NCBI GenBank assembly: GCA_024403275.1
Contig: JAKSSD010000014.1
Coordinates: 1 to 45,916 of the forward strand
DNA from: Lachnospiraceae bacterium
GTDB taxonomy: Bacteria; Bacillota; Clostridia; Lachnospirales; Lachnospiraceae
Direction of reading: 5' to 3'
DNA: 45,916 nucleotides
In this document: one piece after another, positions 24,827 through 35,290 of the stretch
How the letters are laid out: every line of letters begins with the position of its first letter
Position numbering within the stretch: position 1 is the stretch's first letter
Notes under the pieces: generated by a model
The model's input: the letters and a program-made list of their open reading frames with translations, nothing else
Databases searched by the model: none
Told to the model about the DNA's origin: nothing
Translations under genes and position numbers: made by a program

Positions 24827-26116
24827 TTATTTTTCTACAGCGTTCTCTGTTACGAAATCAACAGCCTTCTGCATAGCAAGATCTTTCTTGAATAATTCTT
24901 CTCTGCCGCCTAATAATGATTCTTTAACCTTATCTTCTTCAATACCGTAGCTCTCAGCAACCTTCTTGATTTCTGCTGCAAGTTCATCTTCTGAAACTTC
25001 AATCTTCTCAGCAGCAACGATAGCTTCGAGTACAAGCTGTGTCTTAATCTTCTTGATAGCCTGTGGCTTAATCTGATCCATCATCATCTCAGCATTTGAA
25101 CCTGTGTACTGGAAGTACTGCTCAATGTTCATGCCCTGATACTGAAGTCTCTGAGCAAACTCATCAAGCATTTCTCTCTGCTGTGTAGCAACCATCATAT
25201 CAGGGATATCCATCTCTGAAGCTTCGATGATAGCATCAACAACTGCATCTTCTTTAGCCTTCTTAGCATCATCTGCCTTCTTCTCTGCAAGGTTCTTCTT
25301 AACTGATTCCTTGTATTCAGCAAATGTGTCATAGCTTGAAACATCACTAGCGAAATCATCATCGAGTTCAGCAAGCTGCTTCTCTTTGATTTCGTTAATC
25401 TTACACTTAAATACTGCTGGCTTTCCAGCGAGTTCTGCATTCATGTATCCTTCTGGGAATGTTACATCAATATCAAAATCTTCACCCATTGTCTTACCAA
25501 TAAGCTTCTCTTCGAAGTTATCGATGAATGAATGTGAACCAATCTCGAGTGGATAGTTCTCACCCTTGCCGCCTTCAAATGCAACACCATCAACAAATCC
25601 TTCGAAATCAAGTGAAACTGTATCGCCATCCTGAACTGGTCTCTCAACGCTTACGATTCTTGCTGCGTTCTGGCGCTCTGTTTCGATAGCTGCATCAACT
25701 TCTTCATCTGTTACATCAACAGCTGCCTTCTCAACTTCAACTCCCTTGTAGTTACCAAGCTTAACGTCTGGCTTAAGAGCAACTTCTGCTGTGAATACGA
25801 ATGGCTTGCCATCTTCAACTTCCTGAATCTCGATCTTTGGAGCTGAAACGATATCAAGTTCCTTTACTGCTTCATCATATGCATTAGCATAAGCATCTGG
25901 AATAATGATATTAGCTGCATCATCATAGAATACTTCCTTGCCATACATTTTCTCAACTACGTTCTTTGGAACCTTACCTGCTCTGAAACCAGGAACAGAA
26001 ATCTTCTTTTTATTTTTCTGATATGCTTTTTCGCAAGCTGCTGCAAATTCTTCAGCAGGTACGTCAATAGTTAATTTAGCGATATTTCCTTCAAGTTTTT
26101 CAATTTTTAAACCCAT
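24827..26116 (-). CDS. tig: Trigger factor
   Basis: Ribosome-bound chaperone and peptidyl-prolyl isomerase. The ribosome-docking signature GFRAGKVP starts at G43, an FKBP-type domain covers about 160-245 (DGDTVSLDFEGFVDG), and a long helical C-terminal chaperone region follows. An upstream in-frame ATG (26161) gives a 15-residue extension. I chose ATG 26116 because AGGAG lies about 11 bases upstream and homologues start there. The promoter at 26168-26196 drives the tig-clpP-clpX operon. Confidence 0.97.
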   Translation of the reverse strand: MGLKIEKLEGNIAKLTIDVPAEEFAAACEKAYQKNKKKISVPGFRAGKVPKNVVEKMYGKEVFYDDAANIIIPDAYANAYDEAVKELDIVSAPKIEIQEVEDGKPFVFTAEVALKPDVKLGNYKGVEVEKAAVDVTDEEVDAAIETERQNAARIVSVERPVQDGDTVSLDFEGFVDGVAFEGGKGENYPLEIGSHSFIDNFEEKLIGKTMGEDFDIDVTFPEGYMNAELAGKPAVFKCKINEIKEKQLAELDDDFASDVSSYDTFAEYKESVKKNLAEKKADDAKKAKEDAVVDAIIEASEMDIPDMMVATQQREMLDEFAQRLQYQGMNIEQYFQYTGSNAEMMMDQIKPQAIKKIKTQLVLEAIVAAEKIEVSEDELAAEIKKVAESYGIEEDKVKESLLGGREELFKKDLAMQKAVDFVTENAVEK

Positions 26117-26167
26117 TTTTTTGTAATCTCCTTTCAAAAAGATGTGGTAGTCCACAATCAATTGATA

Positions 26168-26196
26168 ATTATATCATAATCAAGTTGTTTTGTAAA
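26168..26196 (-). promoter_or_regulatory. Promoter of tig-clpP-clpX
   Basis: Minus-strand TTTACA (26191-26196), 17-bp spacer and TATAAT (26168-26173), about 50 bp before the tig start. No CtsR-like or CIRCE operator is evident beside it. Confidence 0.75.
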
Positions 26197-26209
26197 AGAA
26201 AACTTAATA

Positions 26210-26758
26210 CTACTCACAAAATACAATTGCTTTCAAAAGTTCATCTGCTGTTTTCTTATCAATTATTCTTTCAATAATCTTTGCTGCAAACAAAATAGCT
26301 GTTCCCATTCCTCTTGAGGTAATTACATTTCCATCTTCAGCTACTGGTACATATTCTACCTCTGCACCCATTAATTCGCTCTCAAACCCCGGGTAACAAA
26401 CTGCTTTTCTTCCCTTAAGATAGCCTCTGTGTCCAAACACTGATGGAGCAGCACAGATAGCACAAACTAATTTGCCACTCTTGTAAGCCTTATCCATTTC
26501 CTTCATAAGTGTTTCATTCGCTTCGAGGTTTTTAGTTCCAGGCATTCCACCAGGAAGAACGAGGCATCCGTATTCATCAAAATTAGTATCAGCAAGCACC
26601 TTATCAGCTTTAACCTTAACTCCGTGTGAGCTTTCCGTATCGAGTGTATCTCCTGTTGAAATAACATCGATTTCAATCTTCGCTCTTCTAAGCATATCAA
26701 CTACTGTAAGTGCTTCGATTTCTTCATAACCCTTAGCAAGAAAAATTGCTGCTTTCAT
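26210..26758 (-). CDS. DJ-1/PfpI family protein
   Basis: A 182-residue DJ-1/ThiJ-like protein. The reactive cysteine is C102 in CAICAAP, and an acidic residue at 14-15 (EEIEAL) and the LPGG loop near residue 70 fit the family. Members act as deglycases, chaperones or redox-sensitive proteins; the role here is open. Start: ATG after GGAGG. It lies between the solute-binding-like lipoprotein, with a terminator in between, and tig. Confidence 0.85.
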   Translation of the reverse strand: MKAAIFLAKGYEEIEALTVVDMLRRAKIEIDVISTGDTLDTESSHGVKVKADKVLADTNFDEYGCLVLPGGMPGTKNLEANETLMKEMDKAYKSGKLVCAICAAPSVFGHRGYLKGRKAVCYPGFESELMGAEVEYVPVAEDGNVITSRGMGTAILFAAKIIERIIDKKTADELLKAIVFCE

Positions 26759-26785
26759 TGTAATCCTCCTCTGTTAACCGAAAAT

Positions 26786-26806
26786 TGCCTCCCGTATTGG
26801 GAGGCA
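26786..26806 (-). terminator. Terminator after the large lipoprotein gene
   Basis: A perfect 8-bp stem, TGCCTCCC (26786-26793) with GGGAGGCA (26799-26806), has a 5-base loop and T4 on the minus strand, about 20 bp after the stop codon at 26828. Confidence 0.8.
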
Positions 26807-26827
26807 GTTTCCTTAATCTAATATTTT

Positions 26828-29377
26828 TTATTTCTTTTCATTTACATATATCTGAAGTCTTGACTGAATAACGCCTGCAACTTCCTTAGCACTCTTTTGT
26901 CCCTGGAAGTAAGCTGATGTTTCTTCTGTAAGAATATTAAGAAGCTCTTCATCATAACTATATGAAGTTTTTACTGATGTAATGAAATCTTTAATTTCCT
27001 GAGCCTTAGCATCTGTAATTGGATGAATTGTATATTCTGTATCGCCAATATAATATGTATCATCATATTCAACCTTTTCACCATTTTCGTCAATGTAGGA
27101 TGGCTTTTCTTTAGCTTCTGCAATCTGCTTATCAAGCTGAGACTCTAATGTAGCAAGATCCCAGTGATTCTGCTCATAGTATTCTTCTGTAAAGCATGAA
27201 GAAATGAAATCCCAGGCAGCTGCTTTGTTCTTACTCTTTGCAGAGATGCCCATAGACTGGTATGGATAAACCATTGCTCCATCACTGTCGCCAAATTTAA
27301 GTCCTGTAAATACTGTCTCTTCGCCAAACTGACTTTCTGAAGTATAGTTGAAATCTCTAAAGTTATAAATTGAACTTATTGTCAAAAGATTTTGCTCACT
27401 TCTCATTACTGTCTGGTATGCATTCCAATCGTAATTCTCCCAGTAATCTTCAGGAATCTCGTTTGGATATGTCTTAGCATACTCTAAAAGAGATATAAAT
27501 TCTGGAGAATCGAAATTACATTTTCCAGTCTTTGGATCAAGGAATGAGTCCATTGAGAATGTCATAAGTTCATAAAGAACTGAATCCGATGTATATTCAT
27601 TCGAGAATGCTTTATTTCCCGTCTTAGCTTCCCAGGCAAGAATATCGTCCATTGTAAGTTCACCATCATATAATGATTTCTTCATCTGGAATGCTATAAC
27701 CGAGAAGTTTGGAAATACTACATAGAGCTTGTCTCCATCAGCATACATTTCCTGAGCTGTTTTAACCAAATCACCCTTTTGTAATCCGCTTGGATTTGCT
27801 TCCATTTCTGGAGTAAGATCTGCAAATACACCCTTATCAATAAGGTTATTTATATCCATTCCCCAGCTAGGAACAATGATATCTGCTGCGTTTCCTGTTG
27901 TAAGGTCTGTATAGAATCTCTTTGTACCAGCTGAATAGTCATCATCACTATTATACTGAGAATAATCTACAAGCTTAATCTTATACTGATTACTTGCTTT
28001 GTTATAGCTGTTAACTCTTTTTGCAATCTCATAATCAAGGCCATCAGCCGCAATAGTAATAACTTCTTTGTCGATTACCTGATCTGCTGGAACCTTCTTA
28101 TAAATAACAATTTTTTGTTCATTTGTATCATTGTCATATATCAATGTTACAAATCTGTCTTCGCTTATAAAGTAAGCTCCGTTGAAGTCATAAACATTAA
28201 TATCTGAATCGTAAAAGCTAACTATTTCCTTTGATGTTGTATCTTCAAGATTCATAGCTCTTATTGATGTCTGATTAGAGAAATAAATATCATATCCACC
28301 ACCTGTGTAGATACCTTTTCTCTTAGTCTCTTCGCTACATTTCAAATCTGTAAGATTTCCCTTTGCATCAAGTGCACTGAATTTCCAGCTATCCTTATAA
28401 TTATCACCAGTTTTTTCGTAATTAGTGATTCCTATAACTACCTGACCATCACCTGTTGCTGTCATTGTATCGCACCAGTAATCATTGCCATTTGCAATCT
28501 TCTTTAAATCACATACTGCAATCTTATTTAATTCCTTGTCATAAATGTCAACTCTGTCTTCACTCTGAGCATAGAAGTTTCCATCTTTATCAATAGCAGT
28601 TTGTGAAATATAGAACCAGCTATCACCCTCAACTGTACTATCAATTGTAGTTTCCTTTAGCAACTGACTATTGAGATCATACTTTCTTAAATAGTATGAT
28701 TCGTCGCCAGTATTATAATCATAAGTAGCAACTATGACAAATAATTCGTTATTCTGACTAATCTGAATAAGTGATCCTGATGCATTTTCACCGTAATTAA
28801 GAATTACTGGTTGGTGTTGCTGCATATCAGATCCATTTGTAAATGATGATACTGAAATCTCATAATGTGAGCTTGGCATGAAATCAGTGTCACCATAAAA
28901 ATCTCCATCATCATAATTATCGCCTTCAAATTCTTCGAATACACCGTTTTCATCAGCGTAATCGCCATTTCCTTCTTCTACAAAAGAATCATCTGGTTCT
29001 GCACCATCTTTTGGCATAGGCATAACTTCAACGCCTTCGACAGGAATATCCACGCCATCACCAATGAATTCTTCATCATAAACATACAAAGGATTTAAGA
29101 GCCACATTTTACCATTAGCATATTTGATAACGTAATCTCCACCATTATAGCCACCATAGTAATCGAAGCCACCGCCCTCCCCAATAACGATTTCTTCATC
29201 TACAGTAAATACGGCATCTTTATTAGTTACTAATGCCTCTTCAAGCGCGTTTCCGCCCTTATTTCCACCATTCCCAGTCAATATTTTTGAAAATAAATCT
29301 TTAGGAGATGTGCAGGCTGTAAGCGACAAAATCATTGTTGCACTTAAAGTTAATGCAGTTAATTTTTTTAAGTTCAT
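26828..29377 (-). CDS. Large lipoprotein with solute-binding-like C-terminal half
   Basis: An 849-residue lipoprotein: the N-terminus is basic then hydrophobic and ends in the lipobox LTAC with C22. Residues 50-160 are acidic and Gly/Asp-rich. Residues about 180-440 show repeated beta-strand patterns with Y/W/G (propeller-like). From about 440 onward the sequence resembles family 1 extracellular solute-binding proteins (IITIAADGLDYEIAKR-like start; YPYQSMGISAKSKNKAAAWDF). No ABC permease or ATPase gene is nearby, so transport is not assured and sensing or scavenging is possible. Start: ATG after AAGGAG. It is much longer than a standard binding protein (about 400-550 residues). Confidence 0.7.
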   Translation of the reverse strand: MNLKKLTALTLSATMILSLTACTSPKDLFSKILTGNGGNKGGNALEEALVTNKDAVFTVDEEIVIGEGGGFDYYGGYNGGDYVIKYANGKMWLLNPLYVYDEEFIGDGVDIPVEGVEVMPMPKDGAEPDDSFVEEGNGDYADENGVFEEFEGDNYDDGDFYGDTDFMPSSHYEISVSSFTNGSDMQQHQPVILNYGENASGSLIQISQNNELFVIVATYDYNTGDESYYLRKYDLNSQLLKETTIDSTVEGDSWFYISQTAIDKDGNFYAQSEDRVDIYDKELNKIAVCDLKKIANGNDYWCDTMTATGDGQVVIGITNYEKTGDNYKDSWKFSALDAKGNLTDLKCSEETKRKGIYTGGGYDIYFSNQTSIRAMNLEDTTSKEIVSFYDSDINVYDFNGAYFISEDRFVTLIYDNDTNEQKIVIYKKVPADQVIDKEVITIAADGLDYEIAKRVNSYNKASNQYKIKLVDYSQYNSDDDYSAGTKRFYTDLTTGNAADIIVPSWGMDINNLIDKGVFADLTPEMEANPSGLQKGDLVKTAQEMYADGDKLYVVFPNFSVIAFQMKKSLYDGELTMDDILAWEAKTGNKAFSNEYTSDSVLYELMTFSMDSFLDPKTGKCNFDSPEFISLLEYAKTYPNEIPEDYWENYDWNAYQTVMRSEQNLLTISSIYNFRDFNYTSESQFGEETVFTGLKFGDSDGAMVYPYQSMGISAKSKNKAAAWDFISSCFTEEYYEQNHWDLATLESQLDKQIAEAKEKPSYIDENGEKVEYDDTYYIGDTEYTIHPITDAKAQEIKDFITSVKTSYSYDEELLNILTEETSAYFQGQKSAKEVAGVIQSRLQIYVNEKK

Positions 29378-29415
29378 TTCTTTTCTCCTTCCCCGTTAAA
29401 AAAATAACATACGTG

Positions 29416-29444
29416 ATTATATACCATATTGCTATAAATGTATA
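29416..29444 (-). promoter_or_regulatory. Possible promoter of the large lipoprotein gene
   Basis: A perfect minus-strand TATAAT (29416-29421) lies 17 bp from TATACA (29439-29444), a 4/6 match to the -35 consensus. Confidence 0.5.
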
Positions 29445-29453
29445 TACACCACA

Positions 29454-32400
29454 CTACTTAATTATTTCTTCACCGTCATCCGAAATGCTGTAAAGACCTT
29501 TCTGTTCACCATAGCATATAGCTTCTCTCACAGACTGATTAAGAGCTGCGGACAATTTTTTAACGCCGAAAAATTCTCCAGTTTTTCTGATACAGTCTTC
29601 CATTGCAATTCTTTCATTTGCATATACTATCTCGGTAACAGCATTTACAATTTCCTGCTTGCAGATTTCATTTATAGGTCTTGCATTCTTTGAATCTGCT
29701 GGAATTCTGTAAATGTCATAAGCCTCCATATCCTGACCTTTAAGCCAGTAGAAAGTCTCGCCAGCACTCATGTTTACATTAATAAGGTCGTCCTTAACCA
29801 GACCATCTAACAATTCTACGATTCGGTTTTCTGATTTTGTGGACATTTTTGTAATTTCATAAGCAGCCATTACTTTTCTCATCAATGCCTTTTTCGCAAT
29901 TGGAGCTTCTACATTCATGATATTTTCAATCTCTCTCATAATTCTCTTATCATGACCACGGCTATAGAAATCTTCATTGTCGCCAAGAATATTTACAGAA
30001 TAAATTTCAAGTTCTCTTCTGTTTGGATGTGCATCCTCTTCAGTTTCAACCTGATTTTCAATTAAAGCTTCTTTAATTTTCTCTTCGTTAGCTTCTTTCT
30101 TTTCTTCTTCCCATGGCTCGTCTGTCATGGACTTTTCTATAGCTGCCACAATCTTTTCGTACTCTTTATCTTCTGTATCGAACCAGTCGAGAGTCCAAAC
30201 TCTGTGAAGCTTCCATCCAAGTCCCTTTAATACCGAAGGTTGAAGAATATTTCTATCCCTTGCAAGCTCGCTGTCATAATAATTCTCTCCATCAAGAAGA
30301 ATACCAAGACAATATTTATTCTCATCCTTAGGATCTACAATACCTATATCAAGACGGAACTCACTTGAACCAACATTAAGATTTGCCTTGTAGCCATCCT
30401 TTCTAAGTCTGGCCTTAATAGCTTCAGCCACATCGCTGTTTCTCTTCTTAATAAGTTCATTTCTTGCAAATAAAGCATTCTTGCCATGTGCAGCAAATTC
30501 AAGGAATCCCTTAAGACCTATTACACCTTCCGCCTGAGTTCTTTGTATATCAATCTGCTCTGGACGAATTGTTGAATAAATAAGCATCTGCTTTCTTGAT
30601 CTTGAAATAGCAACATTAAGTCTTCTCCAGCCACCATCCTGATTAAGTGGACCAAAATTCATGCTCACCTTTCCTGTCTCATCAGGTCCGTAGCAGATAG
30701 AGAACATAATTACGTCTCTTTCATCACCCTGTACATTTTCGAGATTCTTTACAAATATAGGCTCTTCCATTCCCTGAGCATAAATCTCAATTTCTGGCTC
30801 CTTATGAAGTTCATCCTGAAGTAAATCTTCAATATAAGCCTGCTGAACCTGAGAGAATGTAACTACACCGATAGACTCTTTTCTTCTCTTTTCATCCTTA
30901 AGTCTGGTCATAATCTCAGCAACAATTGCCTCAGCCTCGGCTCTGTTTACCTTCTGACGGCCCCTTTCATAGGCTCCATCCACCTGAATCAATTTAACTT
31001 CACTTACAAGGTCATTTGGTGAAGGGAATGTGTAAAGTTTGTTATCATAATATTTAAGGTTACTGTAAGCAATAAGACTTTCATGTCTTGAACGATAATG
31101 CCATAAGAGGTGTTTACTTGGCATTGATACTGCCAAACAGTCATCAAGAAGACTTTCCATGTCATTATATTCATAGGTTTCTTCATCCTCATGATTAGTC
31201 ATGAAGAAGCTTGTAGGAGGAAGCTGTTTTGGATCACCTACTACAATTACATTTTCACCTCTTGCTAATACACCTACTGATTCAGAAGTAGGAAGCTGTG
31301 ACGCCTCATCAAAGATTACCAAATCAAATTTAGGGAATGATGGGTCAATATACTGAGCAACTGAAATAGGGCTCATAAGCATACAAGGACACATCTTTCT
31401 AAGAAGTGTTGGAATCTCGTTGAATAACTTTCTAATTGGCATTGCACGAACACCTGATTTAATAGCCTTTTGAAGAATTCCCATAGCTGAAGAAGCAACA
31501 ATATTGTCGCTAATCTTAGGAATATTCTCTGATAATCTGGCTGCAACTTCTTTTCTTGTAAGTTCTTCAAATTCATCATTTACAGCTTTAAATCTTTCAA
31601 TAACTGCAGTAAATGATGAGCCGTTAAAGCCCTTCAATACCTCTGATTCATTAATAGCTTTAAGCGCTGCTGCCTTACCAAAATTAGCCTTAAATGCATC
31701 TGTGAGTTCACTTGCGTAAAGACTTCCATTTCTAACTGCCTCAAAAGCTTCACCAAGGCCAGCATCTTCAATCTTTTTCTCGATAGAACAAAGAGATGAA
31801 TAGCTTCTCATTTCTTCTTTATTATCAAGAGCGATATTAATATCATCTCTCATTGTCTGAATATAATCGTTTGCATCATTAAATGCTACAAGCTTAAGAC
31901 CATATGAAGACATAAGCTTTGACTCACTGATTGCTACATTTTCACTCTTAGCTATATAGTCAGCCAGATTATCTCTTTTATCCCCATTAAGTGCTGCTAC
32001 AATCTTACCTGTTAAAGCTTCTGCATCTTCCTTATCTGGGCAAAGACTTATTGCCTTGACAAACTGCTCAATCTGCTCAAGTTTAACTTCAACCTGATCC
32101 CAGTCAGTATTTTCTTCTCTATAGAGGTCGCCAACAATTTCCTTCATCAAATCATCAAGAACACACTTCTTTTCAAGTTCCTTATATTCCTCTATCTGAA
32201 GGTAAATATCTGATAAATTGTCTTCCTTGATGCTTGCTGGATTTACAGCCATAAATCTCAATTCCTTGAGAAGGCTATTAATCTCCATTTTCTTAGCCAG
32301 AGCCCATTTACCCTGTGCTGTTACAAGTCTGTTTCTCGCACTTGCTATATCGTATGCAAATATTTCATTCTTATATGATTCCTTAATGGTTTTCTTCATG

Positions 32401-35276
32401 GAATCAAGAGTTTTATTCTCTGCAATCTTTCCATAAATCTCATTCTTAAGATTTTCATATTCTTCCAGGGTATCAAGGCAAGCTGGAAGATTCTTAATAT
32501 GCATACCCTTCTTAAGAGCCATCTCAAGCCAGGTAATATAGTCGCGAGTATACTTTCTGTCACTTTCAATTCCAATATTTAACAAGGTCTCATTAAGACT
32601 AGTCTTAAGTAATGCTAAATTTTCCCTGAATGCTTCAAGTTCTTTAACCCAATTATCTCTTACTTCCTGTGAGTAATTCTCAATCACATAAGATTTAAGA
32701 GGATGCTCTGTAACATCTCCAATCTCATTAACGACTACATAATAATCTTCAAGAAGCTCAACTATTTCTGAATATTTATTCGCATCAATAGTATCAACAA
32801 ACTCATTTGAAATCTGGATTTTACCTGCAAGCTCTGCATTACTTTCATAATCACCTATAAGCTCATAAACACTTCTATCGCACTTAGTTTTACCATGAAG
32901 CGCTATAACTATATCATTAAGCTTATTTCTTAATTCATAGAGCTCATCTGCCTTTAATGCATATTTATCATTATGTCTTCTGTCAGCTTCCTTTAAGCTT
33001 CGCTCAAGCTGTGCAAGAACCGCTGATTTCTGTGCCTTATTAGAATGAAGTTCAAGGCAGAATGCCCCTAAGCCAACCTTCTCTAAACGATTCTGAACAA
33101 CAGAGAGAGCTGCCATTTTATCAGCTACAAATAATACGCTCTTTCCCTGATATAAAGCATTTGCAATCATATTGGTAATAGTCTGTGATTTACCTGTTCC
33201 CGGAGGTCCATGAAGGACGAAGCTCTCTCCCATAGAAGAAGCCTGTATAGCCTTCATCTGTGAAGCATCCGCTGAACATACTACTGCCATATCTGATGGT
33301 TTAACTGTTGAATCCAAATCTTCAATAGAATCAAAATCAACTGGCTGCCACTCAAGCTGTCCTGATAAAAGACTCTTAACTACCTTATTGCCAAGAATAT
33401 CCTCTGATCTATTCTTAAGATCATTCCACATGATAAATCTTGAGAATGAGAACACTCCCACAAATGCATAATCCAAAACATCCCAGTGGGCTTTTGACAT
33501 AACTGATTTTCTTATTGTATTAAGAATCAACTGAATATCAATTCCATTCTCATCTACTGGAAGTGGATCAAGTCCACCTATATCCATACCAAAATTTTGT
33601 CTCAAATATTCAAGCATGGTAATATTTATCATTGATTCCTCATCACGAATTCTTATATGATAAGCCTTATCCTGTAATTTCTTAACAACATCTACAGGAA
33701 CAAGAATCAATGGTGCATATCTTTCTTTTTCTGAAATATCACTCTCATACCATTTAAGGAATCCAAGAGCCAGATAGAGCGTATTTGAACCATTCTCTTC
33801 AAGACTTAATTTAGCCTGTCTTGAGAGTTGCTTCATTGAAACCTCAAGATCTCTCTCATTTAAGAAAGCTCTCACTCTGTTAGCCTTAAAATCATCCTCT
33901 TCTGATGCCTTAAGGTATTCTCTTATTTCTCCTATATTAAAAATCTTGCTTTCCTCTGGTTTAAGAGTTCCCTCACCCTTAAATGGATGTACGCTTAAGG
34001 ATTCGCCCTGATTTAATACATCCTCAAATCTTGCAATATCACTTGATGCAAGCTGAACAAAGCTCTTAGTAACTCTGAAATTAATAAGTGGATTTCTAAG
34101 GGATAAATCAAGAAGCTTTCTCTCCCACATTTTCTGCTTAGTCATTACATTTTCAACTGCCTGAGCATTAATTCCTGCTGTTGAAAGTTCCTTAGGCATT
34201 TCAGTTTTTTCTTCAACCTTGAATTCAACTACCTTGTAGCTTCCATCCTCTAATACTCTGCTTGGAAGAGGTAAAATCTTATTTCCACGACATCTCTTGA
34301 TATCAATAGCCATTTCAAAATCCAAAGCCTGTTCAATCTTAGCCTGAGCAGCCTTTGTTGCCTCTTCAAATGACATAGATGAACCTACTGCCAAAGCAGT
34401 ACACTCAACTAACATTATTTCATCTATACCTGCCGCAATTCTCTTACTAATAGCTGCAGGATCTTCCTCAATACAATCTGGGAATGTCAAATCCTCCAGC
34501 CAGCATCCAACATAAGCATGGCCCTTCATAAGCATAATAAGTGGATTAAGTCCCATTGCTTCAAGAATAGATGCCATAAATGTTGTAAGATCAAGGCAGT
34601 TACCAATCTTTTGAGCGATAATTTCATCTGCTGTTCTTATTCTCTGTCCGATTTCTTCAAAAGAAGCCTGTCCAACTGCATAAGCAATTCCTTCTTTTCT
34701 TAAAACCTCATAAGCTGCTGCCATCTGATATTTAACTGTGTTCTTATTCTGTGTCTGATATCCAGTAATGCTTGGTGTCTGTTTCCACTCCTCTAACTGC
34801 TTAATGCAAAGAGGTAAAATATTACTTACATCAGAATGATTAGGCATTACAAATGAAGCCAAATATTCAGGATTTTCAGCCATTCCACCCCACTGATTAT
34901 ATGGAAGAATCTCTATTGTTTCCGTGGTCTCATAAATGACTTTGTCCTCATAATTTCCTTCTTCATTTTTAACTCTGGCCACAACGGAAAAAAGAAGGTT
35001 GCCAACAACCTTCTCTGTAATATTAGCCAGATAATCTCCATTTACTTCCACATCCAATTCGCTAACTTCAATCTTTGCTCCTGCGTTGAAGTTAGTTACT
35101 GTAGTTTCCTTTACAGTTGCAAAATCAGGTGAAGACTCCATTCTAAGGATTACATCTCCATAGTCCTCTTCAGTATCATTGCTAAGTCTTATGTACTGAA
35201 TAGTCTTAACACTGTTTTTTACCAAAGCATAATTAATACTTTTTCTGTGTGAAACAAGCATGTTGATATCGCTCAT
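29454..35276 (-). CDS. DUF4011-type SF1 helicase with transglutaminase-like and Vsr-like nuclease regions
   Basis: A 1940-residue multidomain protein. A transglutaminase-like fold is suggested by C227 (GNCLDLTTF) and H253 (KGHAYVGCWL). A DUF4011-like segment follows from about 380 (WERKLLDLSLRNPLINF). The SF1 (UPF1-like) helicase has Walker A GPPGTGKS at 690-697, Walker B FDEASQLP at about 1323, GDPKQLPP, and motifs VQGDERDV and NVAISRSR. A Vsr/MTES_1575-like nuclease segment is centred near 1660 (FRLDIGI, DGENYYDS, WKLHRVWTLDWF), and a DUF3320-like region lies near 1780-1850. Such proteins are suspected of roles in anti-phage defence or nucleic-acid quality control; neither is shown here. 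Start: ATG after GAGGAG, 14 bp after the HD-GYP gene. Confidence 0.85.
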   Translation of the reverse strand: MSDINMLVSHRKSINYALVKNSVKTIQYIRLSNDTEEDYGDVILRMESSPDFATVKETTVTNFNAGAKIEVSELDVEVNGDYLANITEKVVGNLLFSVVARVKNEEGNYEDKVIYETTETIEILPYNQWGGMAENPEYLASFVMPNHSDVSNILPLCIKQLEEWKQTPSITGYQTQNKNTVKYQMAAAYEVLRKEGIAYAVGQASFEEIGQRIRTADEIIAQKIGNCLDLTTFMASILEAMGLNPLIMLMKGHAYVGCWLEDLTFPDCIEEDPAAISKRIAAGIDEIMLVECTALAVGSSMSFEEATKAAQAKIEQALDFEMAIDIKRCRGNKILPLPSRVLEDGSYKVVEFKVEEKTEMPKELSTAGINAQAVENVMTKQKMWERKLLDLSLRNPLINFRVTKSFVQLASSDIARFEDVLNQGESLSVHPFKGEGTLKPEESKIFNIGEIREYLKASEEDDFKANRVRAFLNERDLEVSMKQLSRQAKLSLEENGSNTLYLALGFLKWYESDISEKERYAPLILVPVDVVKKLQDKAYHIRIRDEESMINITMLEYLRQNFGMDIGGLDPLPVDENGIDIQLILNTIRKSVMSKAHWDVLDYAFVGVFSFSRFIMWNDLKNRSEDILGNKVVKSLLSGQLEWQPVDFDSIEDLDSTVKPSDMAVVCSADASQMKAIQASSMGESFVLHGPPGTGKSQTITNMIANALYQGKSVLFVADKMAALSVVQNRLEKVGLGAFCLELHSNKAQKSAVLAQLERSLKEADRRHNDKYALKADELYELRNKLNDIVIALHGKTKCDRSVYELIGDYESNAELAGKIQISNEFVDTIDANKYSEIVELLEDYYVVVNEIGDVTEHPLKSYVIENYSQEVRDNWVKELEAFRENLALLKTSLNETLLNIGIESDRKYTRDYITWLEMALKKGMHIKNLPACLDTLEEYENLKNEIYGKIAENKTLDSMKKTIKESYKNEIFAYDIASARNRLVTAQGKWALAKKMEINSLLKELRFMAVNPASIKEDNLSDIYLQIEEYKELEKKCVLDDLMKEIVGDLYREENTDWDQVEVKLEQIEQFVKAISLCPDKEDAEALTGKIVAALNGDKRDNLADYIAKSENVAISESKLMSSYGLKLVAFNDANDYIQTMRDDINIALDNKEEMRSYSSLCSIEKKIEDAGLGEAFEAVRNGSLYASELTDAFKANFGKAAALKAINESEVLKGFNGSSFTAVIERFKAVNDEFEELTRKEVAARLSENIPKISDNIVASSAMGILQKAIKSGVRAMPIRKLFNEIPTLLRKMCPCMLMSPISVAQYIDPSFPKFDLVIFDEASQLPTSESVGVLARGENVIVVGDPKQLPPTSFFMTNHEDEETYEYNDMESLLDDCLAVSMPSKHLLWHYRSRHESLIAYSNLKYYDNKLYTFPSPNDLVSEVKLIQVDGAYERGRQKVNRAEAEAIVAEIMTRLKDEKRRKESIGVVTFSQVQQAYIEDLLQDELHKEPEIEIYAQGMEEPIFVKNLENVQGDERDVIMFSICYGPDETGKVSMNFGPLNQDGGWRRLNVAISRSRKQMLIYSTIRPEQIDIQRTQAEGVIGLKGFLEFAAHGKNALFARNELIKKRNSDVAEAIKARLRKDGYKANLNVGSSEFRLDIGIVDPKDENKYCLGILLDGENYYDSELARDRNILQPSVLKGLGWKLHRVWTLDWFDTEDKEYEKIVAAIEKSMTDEPWEEEKKEANEEKIKEALIENQVETEEDAHPNRRELEIYSVNILGDNEDFYSRGHDKRIMREIENIMNVEAPIAKKALMRKVMAAYEITKMSTKSENRIVELLDGLVKDDLINVNMSAGETFYWLKGQDMEAYDIYRIPADSKNARPINEICKQEIVNAVTEIVYANERIAMEDCIRKTGEFFGVKKLSAALNQSVREAICYGEQKGLYSISDDGEEIIK

Positions 35277-35290
35277 TTTATTCTCCTCTT

